This document shows positions 40,768 through 50,110 of a stretch of DNA of 64,000 nt, piece after piece. Where the stretch lies: NCBI GenBank assembly GCA_018433775.1, contig JAHDQN010000025.1, positions 1 to 64,000 of the forward strand, written 5' to 3'. Made by a program: the position numbers and the translations under genes. This stretch comes from Deltaproteobacteria bacterium. GTDB taxonomy: Bacteria > Desulfobacterota > Desulfomonilia > UBA1062. Under the pieces are notes generated by a model. The model searched no databases. It was not told the DNA's origin and was given only the letters and a program-made list of their open reading frames with translations. The number at the start of each line of letters is the position of its first letter. Positions within the stretch are counted from its first letter, which is position 1.

Positions 40768-41571
40768 CTAGGATACACTTTCGGCGCTGTAGCGGGCAAT
40801 GAGGCCGGTACGCACGGCGTGACGAAAGGTTCGGGTAAAGAACATGCCTGCGAGCAGGATATACAGCACGGCAAGGCCCGCGCTCATGAGCAGGACCGAG
40901 ACGGAGGCCGACCCGCCTGATATGATCGAGCGCATGCCTTCGAACACATATGCAGGAGGGAGGAGATGCGATAGGAACTGCATCCACTCGGGCAGCGTGG
41001 AGAGCGGGTAGAACACCCCGGCAAAGGGTGAGAGGAGCGCGGGCACCGGCCACACGAACCACTCTGCCGAGGGGCCGAGCCTGAGCACCATGGCACTCGC
41101 AAAAATGCCGAGCGCGATCCCGAACAGAAAGAGCACCAGGAGAAAGGGGAAGATCGCGATGCCGAAGATGAAGAAGGAGAGCCCGAACACGAGCGTGGCG
41201 AGCACGAGCATCACGGCGAGCCCGATCGAGCTCGTGATGATGCTGGAGAACACGAGGCCCCCCAAGTATTCAGCAATGGACAGAGGCGTGGCGAAGAAGT
41301 TGAGGAAGTTCCTGGACCAGACATCCTCGAAAAAGGCCATGGTCACCCCCTGCATGACCCGGATGAAGAAATCCCAGAGCAGGACTGCGCCCAGGAGGAT
41401 GGGCACGAAGTTGAGTCCGCTGGCCGTGACGGTATTGAGGTATTTCGTGATGAAGCCCCAGAGCACGATATCGATGGCGACCCAGGCAAAGAGCGGCACC
41501 ACGCGCGAGAAGCTCCCGCTTATGAGATAGAACTGGCGCAGCACCACAGCCGAGATGCGGACCAGGTTCAC
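40768..41571 (-). CDS. ABC-2 type transporter permease
   Basis: This 267-aa membrane protein has about six hydrophobic segments and the usual ABC-2 order, with an early LVRISAVVLRQFYLISGSFS and a late PLSTLPEWMQFLSHLLPPAY before the last helices. It exports an unknown substrate together with the ATPase encoded just upstream. The GTG start at 41571 overlaps the ATPase stop by 4 bp (GTGA), a clear coupling. Upstream in-frame codons lie inside the ATPase gene and are not used. Confidence 0.87.
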   Translation of the reverse strand: MNLVRISAVVLRQFYLISGSFSRVVPLFAWVAIDIVLWGFITKYLNTVTASGLNFVPILLGAVLLWDFFIRVMQGVTMAFFEDVWSRNFLNFFATPLSIAEYLGGLVFSSIITSSIGLAVMLVLATLVFGLSFFIFGIAIFPFLLVLFLFGIALGIFASAMVLRLGPSAEWFVWPVPALLSPFAGVFYPLSTLPEWMQFLSHLLPPAYVFEGMRSIISGGSASVSVLLMSAGLAVLYILLAGMFFTRTFRHAVRTGLIARYSAESVS

Positions 41572-42344
41572 GGCAGCCCCCTGTCCCCGAGCGCGAGGGG
41601 CTCGCGAGCAACCGTGATGAAAAGCTCTTCGAGGTTCTCCTTGCCGTGCTTTGCAGGCAGGGACTTCGGGTCGCCTTCGAGCAGAATCTTGCCGTGAGAG
41701 AGAAAGAGCACCCGGTTGCACACCTCTTCGACCTCGTACATGTTGTGTGAGGTCCACAGCACGCCTCCGGTGCTCTCCGAAACGAACATGCGGATCTTCC
41801 GGCGGATATCGCGGGCCGTCGCAGGGTCGAGCGACGCTGTCGGCTCGTCGAGCAGAAGGAGGTCGGGCCGGTTGAGCATGGCTTTGGCAAGGCTTGCGCG
41901 CGTCTGCTCGCCCGAAGAGAGCACGCCGCATTTCACGTCGCGAAACGCGGTGAGATCGAACTGTGCGAGGAGCTCTTCGATCCTGGACGAGAGGTTATTC
42001 ACTGCATAGATCAGCCCGAAGACGCGCAGGTTCTGATACACGGTCAGGTTGCCCGGAAGCGGAGCGTAGACGGCCGCAAAATTTGTGTGCTCGAGCGCCT
42101 GTGACCGGCGAGTGCGGATATCCGACCCTTCGATGAGTATGGTGCCGCAACTCGGCTCGAGAACGCCCAGGATCATGTTGATGGTCGTGGTCTTTCCCGC
42201 CCCGTTGGGCCCCAGCAGCCCGACGATCTCATTCGCGCCCACCTCGAAAGAGACATCGTCCACGGCGAGCGTGTCCCCGAACCGCTTGCACAGCCCGCTC
42301 ACTGAAAGCACGTTCATTGTCCGATACGCCTCTGTCTTCTCCAT
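41568..42344 (-). CDS. ABC transporter ATP-binding protein
   Basis: The 258-aa ATPase has Walker A GPNGAGKTTT (about residues 45-54), signature LSSGEQTRASLAKAML (about 146-161, LSSGE in place of LSGGQ), Walker B LLLLDEPTASLDP and the H-loop TSHNMYEVEEV. This is the DrrA/CcmA-like class paired with ABC-2 permeases for drug, lipid or polysaccharide export. ATG 42344 follows AAAGGTGC. The substrate is unknown. Confidence 0.9.
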   Translation of the reverse strand: MEKTEAYRTMNVLSVSGLCKRFGDTLAVDDVSFEVGANEIVGLLGPNGAGKTTTINMILGVLEPSCGTILIEGSDIRTRRSQALEHTNFAAVYAPLPGNLTVYQNLRVFGLIYAVNNLSSRIEELLAQFDLTAFRDVKCGVLSSGEQTRASLAKAMLNRPDLLLLDEPTASLDPATARDIRRKIRMFVSESTGGVLWTSHNMYEVEEVCNRVLFLSHGKILLEGDPKSLPAKHGKENLEELFITVAREPLALGDRGLP

Positions 42345-42460
42345 GCACCTTTATGATATGATGATTTTTTCTCTTCTCGACGCCTTCTCGAGCAACCCGC
42401 TGAGGACAGCCGGACAGGGGCGGCACTGTGGACAGTTCTCACGGATCATGGGGCATCCGC

Positions 42461-43072
42461 TCACCACGACGGATAAATCCAGGGGAGCACCCATATCCCG
42501 AGGTTCGCGGCCGCGTGGACCGTATAGGGAGCCCAGACGTTGCCGCGCCACTCGTAGAGCCCGGCGAAGATCAGGCCTCCGGCAAGCTGCACCGGTGCAA
42601 TGAAACCGTGCATTCCCGCGAAAAACAGGGCCGAGACGACGATGGAGACGATCACGGGCATTCTTTGCCTGAGCCATGAATAGAGGAGCCCGCGGAAAAA
42701 GAGTTCTTCTGCAAAGGGGGCGATCACGCACCCGACCAGAAAGAACAGGGCGGGATCGGCCACCTCCTGCCTTCCGATGAGGAATCTCAAGACTTCGCCT
42801 TCGAGCAGCGCCCGGGAGACGGCGTCTCCCAGGACGACCACGGCGCCGAAGACAGCGGCGACCCCCGCGCCGATGAGGATCTCGCGCAGTATGGACCGGG
42901 CGCGGACCCCGCTGAGATGAAACGCGAGCCCGAGGATGATGAGCGTTTCCACCAGCCGGACCAGCAGGGTGAAGAGCAGAGGGTTCACCGGGATCGAAAC
43001 AGTGCTGTAGATGAGCCTGAACACAAGCTCCGCGAAAATGACGATCAAGATTACGCCGATGCGCCTGTCCAT
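42461..43072 (-). CDS. CPBP-family intramembrane metalloprotease
   Basis: The 203-aa polytopic membrane protein carries the CPBP/CAAX motifs EELFFRGLLYSWLRQR, FFAGMHG and YTVHAAANLGIW, whose Glu and His residues bind the catalytic zinc. These proteases cut within membranes; bacterial roles are mostly unknown. ATG 43072 is inferred from the first hydrophobic helix (RRIGVILIVIFAELVF); the ribosome site is weak. It reads away from selB. Confidence 0.85.
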   Translation of the reverse strand: MDRRIGVILIVIFAELVFRLIYSTVSIPVNPLLFTLLVRLVETLIILGLAFHLSGVRARSILREILIGAGVAAVFGAVVVLGDAVSRALLEGEVLRFLIGRQEVADPALFFLVGCVIAPFAEELFFRGLLYSWLRQRMPVIVSIVVSALFFAGMHGFIAPVQLAGGLIFAGLYEWRGNVWAPYTVHAAANLGIWVLPWIYPSW

Positions 43073-43266
43073 ATGTGGCTTATCGTTATACGTTCGCCCG
43101 CAGGGAATCACAAGCCCAAACTCCGGGCGCACCCGGTCTGCAGGTTCCTGCGTGGGCCATGTGCCCCTGCCCCGATCGCAGCCCCTGTGGCTTGCCGCTC
43201 TATAGTCGAAGGCATAGCATGTGGGAATTGACGATATGCAGGGAATCTGATTTAACCGTAACCATT

Positions 43267-45135
43267 ATGAAGAGAATCGTCATCGGCACCGCAGGACACG
43301 TGGACCACGGCAAGACATCGCTCATCAAGGCGATGACCGGCGTGGACTGCGACCGGCTGAAAGAGGAAAAGCAGCGCGGTCTGACCATCGAGCTCGGGTT
43401 CACCTCGCTGGAACTGCCTTCCGGAGAGAAGGTCGGCGTGGTGGACGTGCCCGGCCACGTGAGGTTCATCCGGCACATGCTCTCCGGGGCGTCGGGAATC
43501 GACCTGGTCATGCTGGTGGTCGCCGCGGACGAGGGAGTGATGCCCCAGACCGTCGAGCACATCCAGATCTGCAGCCTTCTGGGCATCCAGCGGGGTGTGG
43601 TCGTGCTCACCAAAACCGATATGGTGGACGACGACCTCCTGGAGCTGGCGTATGCGGACATTCAGGATTTCATGTCGCGCACCTTTCTCAAGGATGCGCC
43701 TATCGTGGCCGTGAGCTCGGCGACCGGCAAGGGGATCGACGAGCTCAAGCAAATCCTCGACGAGCAGGTCCGCTCTCTGGAAGAGCGGCGGATCACCGGC
43801 ATCCCGGTTCTGCCCGTCGACCGGGTGTTCACGATCAAGGGCTTCGGGACCGTGGTCACCGGGACCATGAAGCAGGGGGTGTTCGAGGAGGATCAGGAGG
43901 TCGAGGTCCTGCCTGCCGGTCGCAAGGCCAGGGTGCGCAATATCCAGGTCCACGGACATGATGCGGACAGGGCGATGGCCGGCATGCGCACGGCGATCAA
44001 CCTCCAGGGCTTTTCCCGGGAAGACATCGAACGGGGCCAGTGGGTGGTGCCGGCCGGTGTGTTCAAACCCACGAGGCTCCTGGACGCCCGCCTGGATCTG
44101 ATGGCCAAGCCCAGGAAGGGCGAGGTCAAGATCCACTTCGGTACGTCCGAGCTCACCGGCGAGATGAGCCTCCACGACGTGGACGGGCTCGATGTGGCGA
44201 GGATACGGCTCAAGGAGCCGGTCATCGCGGCGTTCGGCGACCGGTTCATCATCCGGAGCATCTCCCCCTCCCACACACTCGCAGGGGGCACGGTGCTCAA
44301 TCCCTCGCCCCACCGGAGGTTTTCCGAGGAAATCGCCCGGGATCTGCTGAGCGCGGACAGGCTCCGTCAGGTCGCGGGTGTTGTCAGGGATGCGGGGGTC
44401 CGGGGCATATCGAAGAAGGAGCTTGCCGCGGTCTTTGCCGACGGAGGCTCGTCCCTGGACAAGGCTTTGGCCGAGCTTCTGTCATCCGGGCAGATCGTCC
44501 GCTTCGATCCCAACAACGATCTCTATGTTTTCGAGGCTTATGCGGACTCGCTCAAAGATCTCATCCTGGAGAAGGTGCAGGAATACCATAAGGACCACGC
44601 CTCCTCCTCCGGCATCTCCCGCGAGCACCTGCGCTCGGCGCTCAAGGGGAGTGTCGATCCCAAGCTCTTTCACAAGCTGCTGACCGACCTCATGAAAAGG
44701 GGTGAAATCGAGGAAGCCGGCCCCGATATCAGAGAGAAGGGCTTCAGCCCCTCGCTCGGCGACGCCATGGGCGCCGTGGGGGAGAAGGCCTATGCCGTGC
44801 TTTCCGCGAGCGGCTTCGAGCCGCCGCGCGTTCAGGAGCTTGCGGAGCGCCTCTCCATAGACGTAAAGCAGATGGAGGAGGTGCTCGGTTTCCTCACCCG
44901 GCAGGGGAGGCTCACCAAGATCAAGGATGATGTGTATCTCACCGAAGCCGCAGTCACCCGGCTCAAGGAAAAGGTCCGCCTGTTCATTCGCGAGCATGAT
45001 TCGCTTGCGCCCGGGGACATGAAGCAGATCATCGGCGTCAGCCGCAAGTATGCCATTCCCTTTCTTGAGTACCTCGACCGCGTCCGTTTCACGGTACGCG
45101 TGGACAACGTCCGCAAGCTGGGCATGGGGGGGTGA
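43267..45135 (+). CDS. selB: Selenocysteine-specific elongation factor SelB
   Basis: The 622-aa GTPase has G1 GHVDHGKT (residues 11-18), G3 [14 protein letters not shown]4 TKTD, EF-Tu-like domains 2-3 and four C-terminal winged-helix units (about residues 370-622) that bind the SECIS hairpin. It delivers Sec-tRNA to UGA codons. The start at 43267 is fixed by the motif spacing; no good ribosome site precedes it. selA, selD and tRNA-Sec are not in the window, nor is an evident selenoprotein. It indicates the host decodes UGA as selenocysteine. Confidence 0.96.
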   Translation: MKRIVIGTAGHVDHGKTSLIKAMTGVDCDRLKEEKQRGLTIELGFTSLELPSGEKVGVVDVPGHVRFIRHMLSGASGIDLVMLVVAADEGVMPQTVEHIQICSLLGIQRGVVVLTKTDMVDDDLLELAYADIQDFMSRTFLKDAPIVAVSSATGKGIDELKQILDEQVRSLEERRITGIPVLPVDRVFTIKGFGTVVTGTMKQGVFEEDQEVEVLPAGRKARVRNIQVHGHDADRAMAGMRTAINLQGFSREDIERGQWVVPAGVFKPTRLLDARLDLMAKPRKGEVKIHFGTSELTGEMSLHDVDGLDVARIRLKEPVIAAFGDRFIIRSISPSHTLAGGTVLNPSPHRRFSEEIARDLLSADRLRQVAGVVRDAGVRGISKKELAAVFADGGSSLDKALAELLSSGQIVRFDPNNDLYVFEAYADSLKDLILEKVQEYHKDHASSSGISREHLRSALKGSVDPKLFHKLLTDLMKRGEIEEAGPDIREKGFSPSLGDAMGAVGEKAYAVLSASGFEPPRVQELAERLSIDVKQMEEVLGFLTRQGRLTKIKDDVYLTEAAVTRLKEKVRLFIREHDSLAPGDMKQIIGVSRKYAIPFLEYLDRVRFTVRVDNVRKLGMGG

Positions 45136-45159
45136 GCAGGGCCCAGGCCCCCGATTGCG

Positions 45160-45267
45160 TCAGTGTGTCGGTCTCAACGCACGAATAAGCTTCACCCGTT
45201 CCGTGAGCTTGAGGCTGAAGTAAAGCGGGCTCAAGATAAGCACTCGAATGATCTCTCTCTTTGTCAT
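45160..45267 (-). CDS. Possible conserved 35-aa small protein
   Basis: The frame encodes MTKREIIRVLILSPLYFSLK then LTERVKLIRALRPTH. It follows GGCAAGGACGCGGC at a usable distance. The helix-loop-helix style and basic charge resemble tiny proteins I associate with deltaproteobacteria, but no family name can be given. It lies convergent to selB. Confidence 0.4.
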   Translation of the reverse strand: MTKREIIRVLILSPLYFSLKLTERVKLIRALRPTH

Positions 45268-45479
45268 ATGCCGCGTCCTTGCCACAGATTATGACTGCCG
45301 GGAGATGCTATAAGCATGCCATATCGATAAAGGGAAGCGATACCCATAGCTTGCGAAAAAGACCGCATGGGCATCTCCGGGCGGGGCCGGGGGAGACTGT
45401 TGCGTTATGTGACAGGGTGTGAAGGAAAAGTGCAACAGACGCGATCCATACCCGGGAAACCGCAGTATTAGCATATTAG

Positions 45480-45561
45480 GTGGGGTCAGGTCTCATATAG
45501 TTAGTGGGGTCAGGTCTCAACATATGACACTCCAAGTGTCATATGTTGAGACCTGACCCCA
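45480..45561. repeat. REP-like palindrome (27-bp perfect inverted repeat plus extra half-copy)
   Basis: 45505-45531 and 45535-45561 are exact reverse complements (27 bp, 3-nt loop CCA), starting TGGGGTCAGGTCTCAACATA. A partial copy (TGGGGTCAGGTCTCA) lies at 45481-45495. The GGGGTCAGGTCTC motif is known to me as a dispersed repeat associated with REP-type Y1 transposases. No transposase is present. Between selB and bamD, both ending here, it may also act as a bidirectional terminator. The rest of 45268-45597 holds no gene. Confidence 0.7.
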
Positions 45562-45597
45562 TGACTGATTACCACTGTAGTATTAGATAGGACGTGG

Positions 45598-46254
45598 TTA
45601 CTGGTTTGCCTGCTCCGGGGTTTGGCACGAACGGGAAATGAGCTCGTCCAGGTCGTCGTCCAGGGGCACATCGGGATAATGCTCCCGCACATACTGGAAG
45701 CGTTTGCACGCGGCCCCGTACTCTTTTTTCTTCAGATAGAACTTCCCGATATACACATAGTGTTTTGCCAGCACGCTCTTTGCCTCGGCCAGCCGCGTCT
45801 TCGCATCTTCCGCATGCGGCGAATCCGGGTAGGACGAGAGGAAGCTCTCAAAGGTCTGGATCGTGCGGACGGTCTCGGTCTGGTCCCTGTCGAGGGTGCC
45901 GATCTGGTTGAAATGGGTCATGGCGATCCGATAGAGGCTGTACCCGGCCTCGAAATCGGTGGGGTAGAGCAGCCGGAATTCCTCGTAGCTCTGGAGCGCC
46001 GAGGCGTAGTCCTCCTCGTCATAATGGAGGTCGGCCGTGGCCAGGAGAGCCTTTCTGGCAAGCTCATGGCCGGGATAGTAGGTGCGGACCTCCATGAACT
46101 TCTCGGCGGCCTTTTCCACCTTCCCCTTCTCGGCAAGCTCGGCGGCCTCCTGGTATAGCTCCTGGGCCGAACGGATTTTTGTCTCATCGTGGGCGCAACC
46201 CCCCACGATGAGCACCAGGACCAATAAGAGAAAGACGCTTGCGGCATTCTTCAT
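45598..46254 (-). CDS. bamD: BamD-like outer-membrane assembly lipoprotein
   Basis: The 218-aa protein has a signal peptide with lipobox IVGGC (Cys about residue 20) and TPR-like repeats (AELAEKGKVEKAAEKFMEVR, SALQSYEEFRLLYPTDFEAG, TFESFLSSYPDSPHAEDAKT), the standard plan of BamD/YfiO. It works with BamA to insert beta-barrel proteins. It lies 34 bp after an LppC-like lipoprotein gene and may be co-transcribed. Identification by order of repeats and length. Confidence 0.85.
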   Translation of the reverse strand: MKNAASVFLLLVLVLIVGGCAHDETKIRSAQELYQEAAELAEKGKVEKAAEKFMEVRTYYPGHELARKALLATADLHYDEEDYASALQSYEEFRLLYPTDFEAGYSLYRIAMTHFNQIGTLDRDQTETVRTIQTFESFLSSYPDSPHAEDAKTRLAEAKSVLAKHYVYIGKFYLKKKEYGAACKRFQYVREHYPDVPLDDDLDELISRSCQTPEQANQ

Positions 46255-46288
46255 AGCAGGTGATCCTTATGACAAAACAGCGCGAACA

Positions 46289-48115
46289 TCAAGGGGCGAT
46301 CTCGTATACGGCCGAGTTCTTGACGCTCAGAACATAAATGATCTTTTCCACCGACCCGTCAGGGGAAAAGGAGGTGGAGCCGGTGAGCCCGGGATAGTCC
46401 TGAAGCGAGGCGATGAGACCCTGCAGGGCTTCCCGCGAGGCAGGGGACCCGCTCAGGAGGTTCTGCAGAATCGTTGCCGTGTCATATGCGCTCGCCTCCC
46501 ATACGGAAGGATTGTAGCCGAACGTGTAGTAGAACTGGTCGTTGAACTCCTGCACATACTCCAACTGCGAGTTGGCGAAGAAGCCGCTCACGAACACCGA
46601 GTCATCGACGTACCTGCCTCCCACCCGGATGAAGTCGGGAGAGTCCCAGAGGGTGGGCCCGAACAGCCGCACGCCCTCAATGTTGAGATAGGGAAGGTAC
46701 GAGGCGACCATGGCGGCGTTGATGGCCGTGTCCGGGATGAGGAGCGCGTCGAAATCAGGGGGATCGTCTTCGGAAAGATGCTCGACGAGTTTCTTGACCG
46801 CTCCCTTGAAATCGACCAGGTCCGACGAATAACTGACCGTGCGGACCACGCTGATGCCGAACTCGGGCGCCTTGTCGCTGAAGATCCGGGAAAAGGAGTT
46901 CCCGAAATGATCGCTGGGAGAGAAGATGGCGAAGCGCGATATGTTCATGTCGGCAGCCGCCCTGAGAAGGGCCTCGGCTTGGACGTCGATGGATATGAAA
47001 TTGCTGAAGCAATAGGATGCCTGGTTCGAAACCACATCGGCGCGGGTGAAGAGAAAGGACGGGATACCTCTTTTGCGCGCCTCTGCGCAGGCAATGCTGC
47101 CGGCGGTCTCGCCCACCGGGCCGATGAGCGCGATGATGTCTTCCCTGGTGTCGAGCTCCTCGATGATGGACGGGATCGACTGCTCGTCGTTGCCGTAGTC
47201 GCGGATGAGATATTCCACCTGCGGTGAGTCGTCCGTGCTGAACACCCGGGAGGCGAACTGGATGCCCTTGAGCACCTTCTGCCCCACCGTCTCCCATTTG
47301 CCGCTCAAGGGGACGAGCACGCCGATGGTTTTCCTGGCTCCGGGAGAGTCGCTCTGAGTCCACCGGGAAAGGCCCTTTCCGGGTCCGAGCCGGGATATGA
47401 TGCTGCGGGCCATGTCGTTTTTGCCCTGCTCGATGTAGAGATCCACCTGTCGGGCAAGGAGCACGTTCAGCAGGCGATCGTCGTGGACACCCTGCTCGAT
47501 CTTCTGGAGCTGATCCACCCGGTCCGTATTCTCCACGCCGGTTTTCCAGTAGGGGAGGAGCGATTCTTGGGAGGGTTTGTCCACATAGGGGAACATCATG
47601 CTGATGAGTTCGAGGGATTCCTGGTACCTCCGCGCACCGGAGAGCTCACGGGCGAGCCTGATGCCCGGCTGAACGAGCTCGGGTTCGTGACTCTCGTCAT
47701 AGAACTCGGTAAAGAGATCGAGTGACTGCGAAAATCGCCCGAGCCGGACCTCTGCCTCCAGAAGGTCTCCGAGGACCTGCGGCTTCAGGGGGGAACGCGC
47801 GTACGATCCCAGAAACGCCCGGTACAGTTCGCTCGCCTTTGAGGGATTGCCGGCCGAGATGAGGGAGCCTGCCCGGTAGAGGGCCTGGGGGGCGAGCTCG
47901 TGATGGGGAAAGAGCTTCCATATCGAGATGTACGACTGGTACGCATTCTGGGCGTTGCCGGACTTTTCCTGGACCAGTGCCTTGTCGTACAACGACTTCG
48001 GATCCTGGGGCGCCGAGGCCTTCTGTATCGGCGCCGCGCAGGCGAACGCCAGAAAACAGGCGCCGAAAAGGAGCATGACCTTTAGCGGCGGAAAATGCTT
48101 CATACTACCACTCAT
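46289..48115 (-). CDS. LppC-like lipoprotein: TPR region plus periplasmic-binding-protein domain
   Basis: The 608-aa lipoprotein has lipobox LAFAC near residue 26, TPR-like helices (about residues 40-230) and a type 1 periplasmic-binding fold from about 255: KTIGVLVPLSGKWETVGQKV, ALIGPVGETAGSIACAEARK, RFAIFSPSDHFGNSF. The arrangement matches LpoA/LppC-type penicillin-binding-protein activators and ABC-type leucine-binding relatives. It may regulate cell-wall synthesis or sense a ligand. Start 48115 (MSGSMKHF) is a choice; 48103 is also possible. Confidence 0.8.
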   Translation of the reverse strand: MSGSMKHFPPLKVMLLFGACFLAFACAAPIQKASAPQDPKSLYDKALVQEKSGNAQNAYQSYISIWKLFPHHELAPQALYRAGSLISAGNPSKASELYRAFLGSYARSPLKPQVLGDLLEAEVRLGRFSQSLDLFTEFYDESHEPELVQPGIRLARELSGARRYQESLELISMMFPYVDKPSQESLLPYWKTGVENTDRVDQLQKIEQGVHDDRLLNVLLARQVDLYIEQGKNDMARSIISRLGPGKGLSRWTQSDSPGARKTIGVLVPLSGKWETVGQKVLKGIQFASRVFSTDDSPQVEYLIRDYGNDEQSIPSIIEELDTREDIIALIGPVGETAGSIACAEARKRGIPSFLFTRADVVSNQASYCFSNFISIDVQAEALLRAAADMNISRFAIFSPSDHFGNSFSRIFSDKAPEFGISVVRTVSYSSDLVDFKGAVKKLVEHLSEDDPPDFDALLIPDTAINAAMVASYLPYLNIEGVRLFGPTLWDSPDFIRVGGRYVDDSVFVSGFFANSQLEYVQEFNDQFYYTFGYNPSVWEASAYDTATILQNLLSGSPASREALQGLIASLQDYPGLTGSTSFSPDGSVEKIIYVLSVKNSAVYEIAP

Positions 48116-48260
48116 TCTATCGTTCTCTCTCTCGCAAGTCAACAACTAGTAGAAATCATTGAACGAATAAAGCCTCTCGCTATGGTTTTTTGTCTTGACA
48201 AACCAATGGACACTGCTGAACTATACAGGGAAAATTTTGTGAGAGTAAAGGAGATATTTG

Positions 48261-48557
48261 GTGGCAGATTTAGGGAAACGATATAAGTGCTACAAATGCG
48301 GCACCAAATTCTATGATTTGAACAAGCCCGCTCCGGTGTGTCCTTCCTGTGGAGAGGATCAAAATAACGAAGAAACCAAAAAAATGCTCAAGCGCAAGAA
48401 GCGCAGGCCCATCGCCAAGGCGAAGTCCGATGCCAGGACCGTTCCCGAAGAGATGGAAGGAAACGCCGAGGGCGATGAGGATGTCGAGGAGTACGTGCTC
48501 GATGTGGAGGATATCGTCCTGGAGGAGAACTCCGACTATAAGGAAAAGGACGAATAG
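48261..48557 (+). CDS. FYDLN-type zinc-ribbon protein (TIGR02300-like)
   Basis: The 98-aa protein has RYKCYKCGTKFYDLNKPAPV followed by CPSCGEDQ: four cysteines bracket the conserved FYDLNKPAPVCP core. The tail is acidic (EDVEEYVLDVEDIVLEE), as in the FYDLN acid-domain family. GTG 48261 follows GGAG at 8 bp and is preferred over a TTG at 48258. Function unknown. It is transcribed divergently from the LppC-like gene. Confidence 0.8.
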   Translation: MADLGKRYKCYKCGTKFYDLNKPAPVCPSCGEDQNNEETKKMLKRKKRRPIAKAKSDARTVPEEMEGNAEGDEDVEEYVLDVEDIVLEENSDYKEKDE

Positions 48558-48637
48558 CCTTTTCGCCCGGTGACGAGCGTCCCCGGGTCATCGGCAGCCG
48601 GCAGAACCCGATGGAGCGATGCCCCGGAAAATGAGCG

Positions 48638-49126
48638 TCAGGTCCTTCCGATGTGCCGGTATACGTCGCCGGGCAGGAGTCCCCTTGCCGAGGAAACGAT
48701 TTTGTTCGAGTAGGGGAGGATCTCCGAGTTCTTCAGGATTGCCGAGTCCCTGGGCAGTGCCAGCTGCAGGATCGTGCAGGCAAAAACCGTGATGACAACC
48801 CCCTTGGCAAGCCCGAGAACGGCGCCGAACGCCCTGTCGAGAACCGAGATGCCCGACGCCTTGAGCAGCTTCTGCAGGAAGAACAGGATTATCTTGATGG
48901 TGAAAAAAATGCAGAAGAAAATGAGGAGATAGCCCAGTACCCCCCGGGGATTCGGGACATGTATCGCCGCCAGCAGCTTCGAAAACAGCGGCTCGATCTT
49001 TTTTGCCGAGTACAGACCAGTCAGGAGCGCAGCCAGTGACGAGACGCTCCTGATCAGGCCCTGATACGCCCCCAGAGCCAGGAACGCCGCGCAGAGGAGT
49101 ATGGAGACGTAGTCCAGCGCGTTCAC
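48638..49126 (-). CDS. CvpA-family membrane protein
   Basis: The 162-aa protein has four hydrophobic helices and the CvpA plan: ALDYVSILLCAAFLALGAYQ near the N-terminus, RAFGAVLGLAKGVVITVFAC near residue 115. CvpA proteins are involved in colicin V secretion or envelope stress; the exact role is unsettled. GTG 49126 overlaps the preceding stop by 4 bp (GTGA), the reason for choosing it over an earlier in-frame ATG. Confidence 0.8.
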   Translation of the reverse strand: MNALDYVSILLCAAFLALGAYQGLIRSVSSLAALLTGLYSAKKIEPLFSKLLAAIHVPNPRGVLGYLLIFFCIFFTIKIILFFLQKLLKASGISVLDRAFGAVLGLAKGVVITVFACTILQLALPRDSAILKNSEILPYSNKIVSSARGLLPGDVYRHIGRT

Positions 49127-49536
49127 TGCTTTGCGCTGGAGAACTCTATCCAGGCCACGTCCTTCAGGGAAATCTGGTAGGTTCCGAACGGGGTGTTTCC
49201 GTATACCCTGGAGAGCTGGTTGATTTTCAGGTCGCACATGTCCTTGGAGCCCTTGAGGGTGACGCAGGCACTCTTGTCCTTGATGGTGACCCGGGAGATG
49301 TTCTCGAAGGGGATTCTCACCTTGCCTTTTCCCAGGGATGCCTGAAACAGGGGTTTCCCGTCGATGGTCACCGAGCTGATCTCCACCTCGTTGTTCGCCG
49401 TGTCCATGATCCTTGCGTTGAATGAAGAAGCAGCGCCGTTCTGGGGGGCGACCGTTCCCAGGCCCGACATGCCCATGAGTACCAGTGAACAGGCAATAAT
49501 CACCACCGCAGAGCCGATACCGTGCTGTCTCAGCAT
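49123..49536 (-). CDS. Secreted hypothetical protein
   Basis: The 137-aa protein has an N-terminal hydrophobic signal (residues 8-28) and a beta-rich domain with CVTLKGSKDMCDLKIN, two cysteines that could pair. It starts after AAAGGAGGATATG and is coupled to the upstream DUF4911 gene (overlap of 7 bp) and to cvpA downstream. Family not recognised; an exported envelope protein by its context. Confidence 0.7.
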   Translation of the reverse strand: MLRQHGIGSAVVIIACSLVLMGMSGLGTVAPQNGAASSFNARIMDTANNEVEISSVTIDGKPLFQASLGKGKVRIPFENISRVTIKDKSACVTLKGSKDMCDLKINQLSRVYGNTPFGTYQISLKDVAWIEFSSAKQ

Positions 49537-49751
49537 TCCATATCCTCCTTTACCACGCCTTCCCGGTGCAGCGCATGAATCAGCCGTGCAAACAGCGCCT
49601 TTCTGCTCAACGGGTAGGTTATTACTACCTGTGCGGCAGCAGGGTCCCTGGTCGATACGATGCCGAGCCCGTCATAACCCTCGAAGATGAATCGTAAGTA
49701 CGATATGTCGTCCCGGTTCACCCGCACCTCTATCTGCCCTGTTTCCCACAT
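49530..49751 (-). CDS. DUF4911-like small protein
   Basis: The 73-aa protein has the pattern ISYLRFIFEGYDGLGIVSTR, then AQVVITYPLSRKALFARLIH. This fits the DUF4911 group, small soluble proteins common in deltaproteobacteria with no known role. It is the first of a three-gene run (DUF4911, secreted protein, CvpA) on the minus strand. Confidence 0.7.
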   Translation of the reverse strand: MWETGQIEVRVNRDDISYLRFIFEGYDGLGIVSTRDPAAAQVVITYPLSRKALFARLIHALHREGVVKEDMEC

Positions 49752-50110
49752 GTCTAGAAAAAATGAATATCATACAAGATTCCCGGGTGCAAGGAGGTGA
49801 TCCATCCCGATGGGCGGGTGGGATGGAAAAGGAGGGTTTGAAAATGCCTCCCTTCTGTTGTATAGGAACTGTGTGCCGCGAGCGGTGCCATTGGAACGGG
49901 GCACGGAACAACGTTATAAGGATATGCGAAGAGCTCTTTATTTCGATCCCGGTTCAGGGTACAATCTCGCAAAGGCCACCGGAAAACGTGTTTCGTCAAT
50001 AGGAATACCGGTTATGTCAGGGGGAGAGTCGGCAATGGGATTTCTCTACAGCCCGGGAATAAAAAATGTTGACACCCCATGACTGGAAGTGCTAGGGAAA
50101 AGGACAATTA
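49752..50110. other. Intergenic region upstream of the ATP synthase operon
   Basis: Two overlapping open frames exist here (49763-50002 and 49810-50082), but neither has family resemblance or a good ribosome site. The region likely holds promoters for the leftward DUF4911 gene and the rightward atp operon. Confidence 0.5.
50069..50098 (+). promoter_or_regulatory. Possible promoter of the atp operon
   Basis: A perfect TTGACA (50069-50074) lies 17-18 bp before CTAGGGA, a poor -10 box preceded by TG. It is only 13 bp from the atpZ start, so the transcript would have a very short leader, if real. Confidence 0.35.

Noticed and set aside
49763..50082. Two overlapping frames upstream of atpZ
   Set aside because: No resemblance to known proteins; region fits a divergent promoter space.
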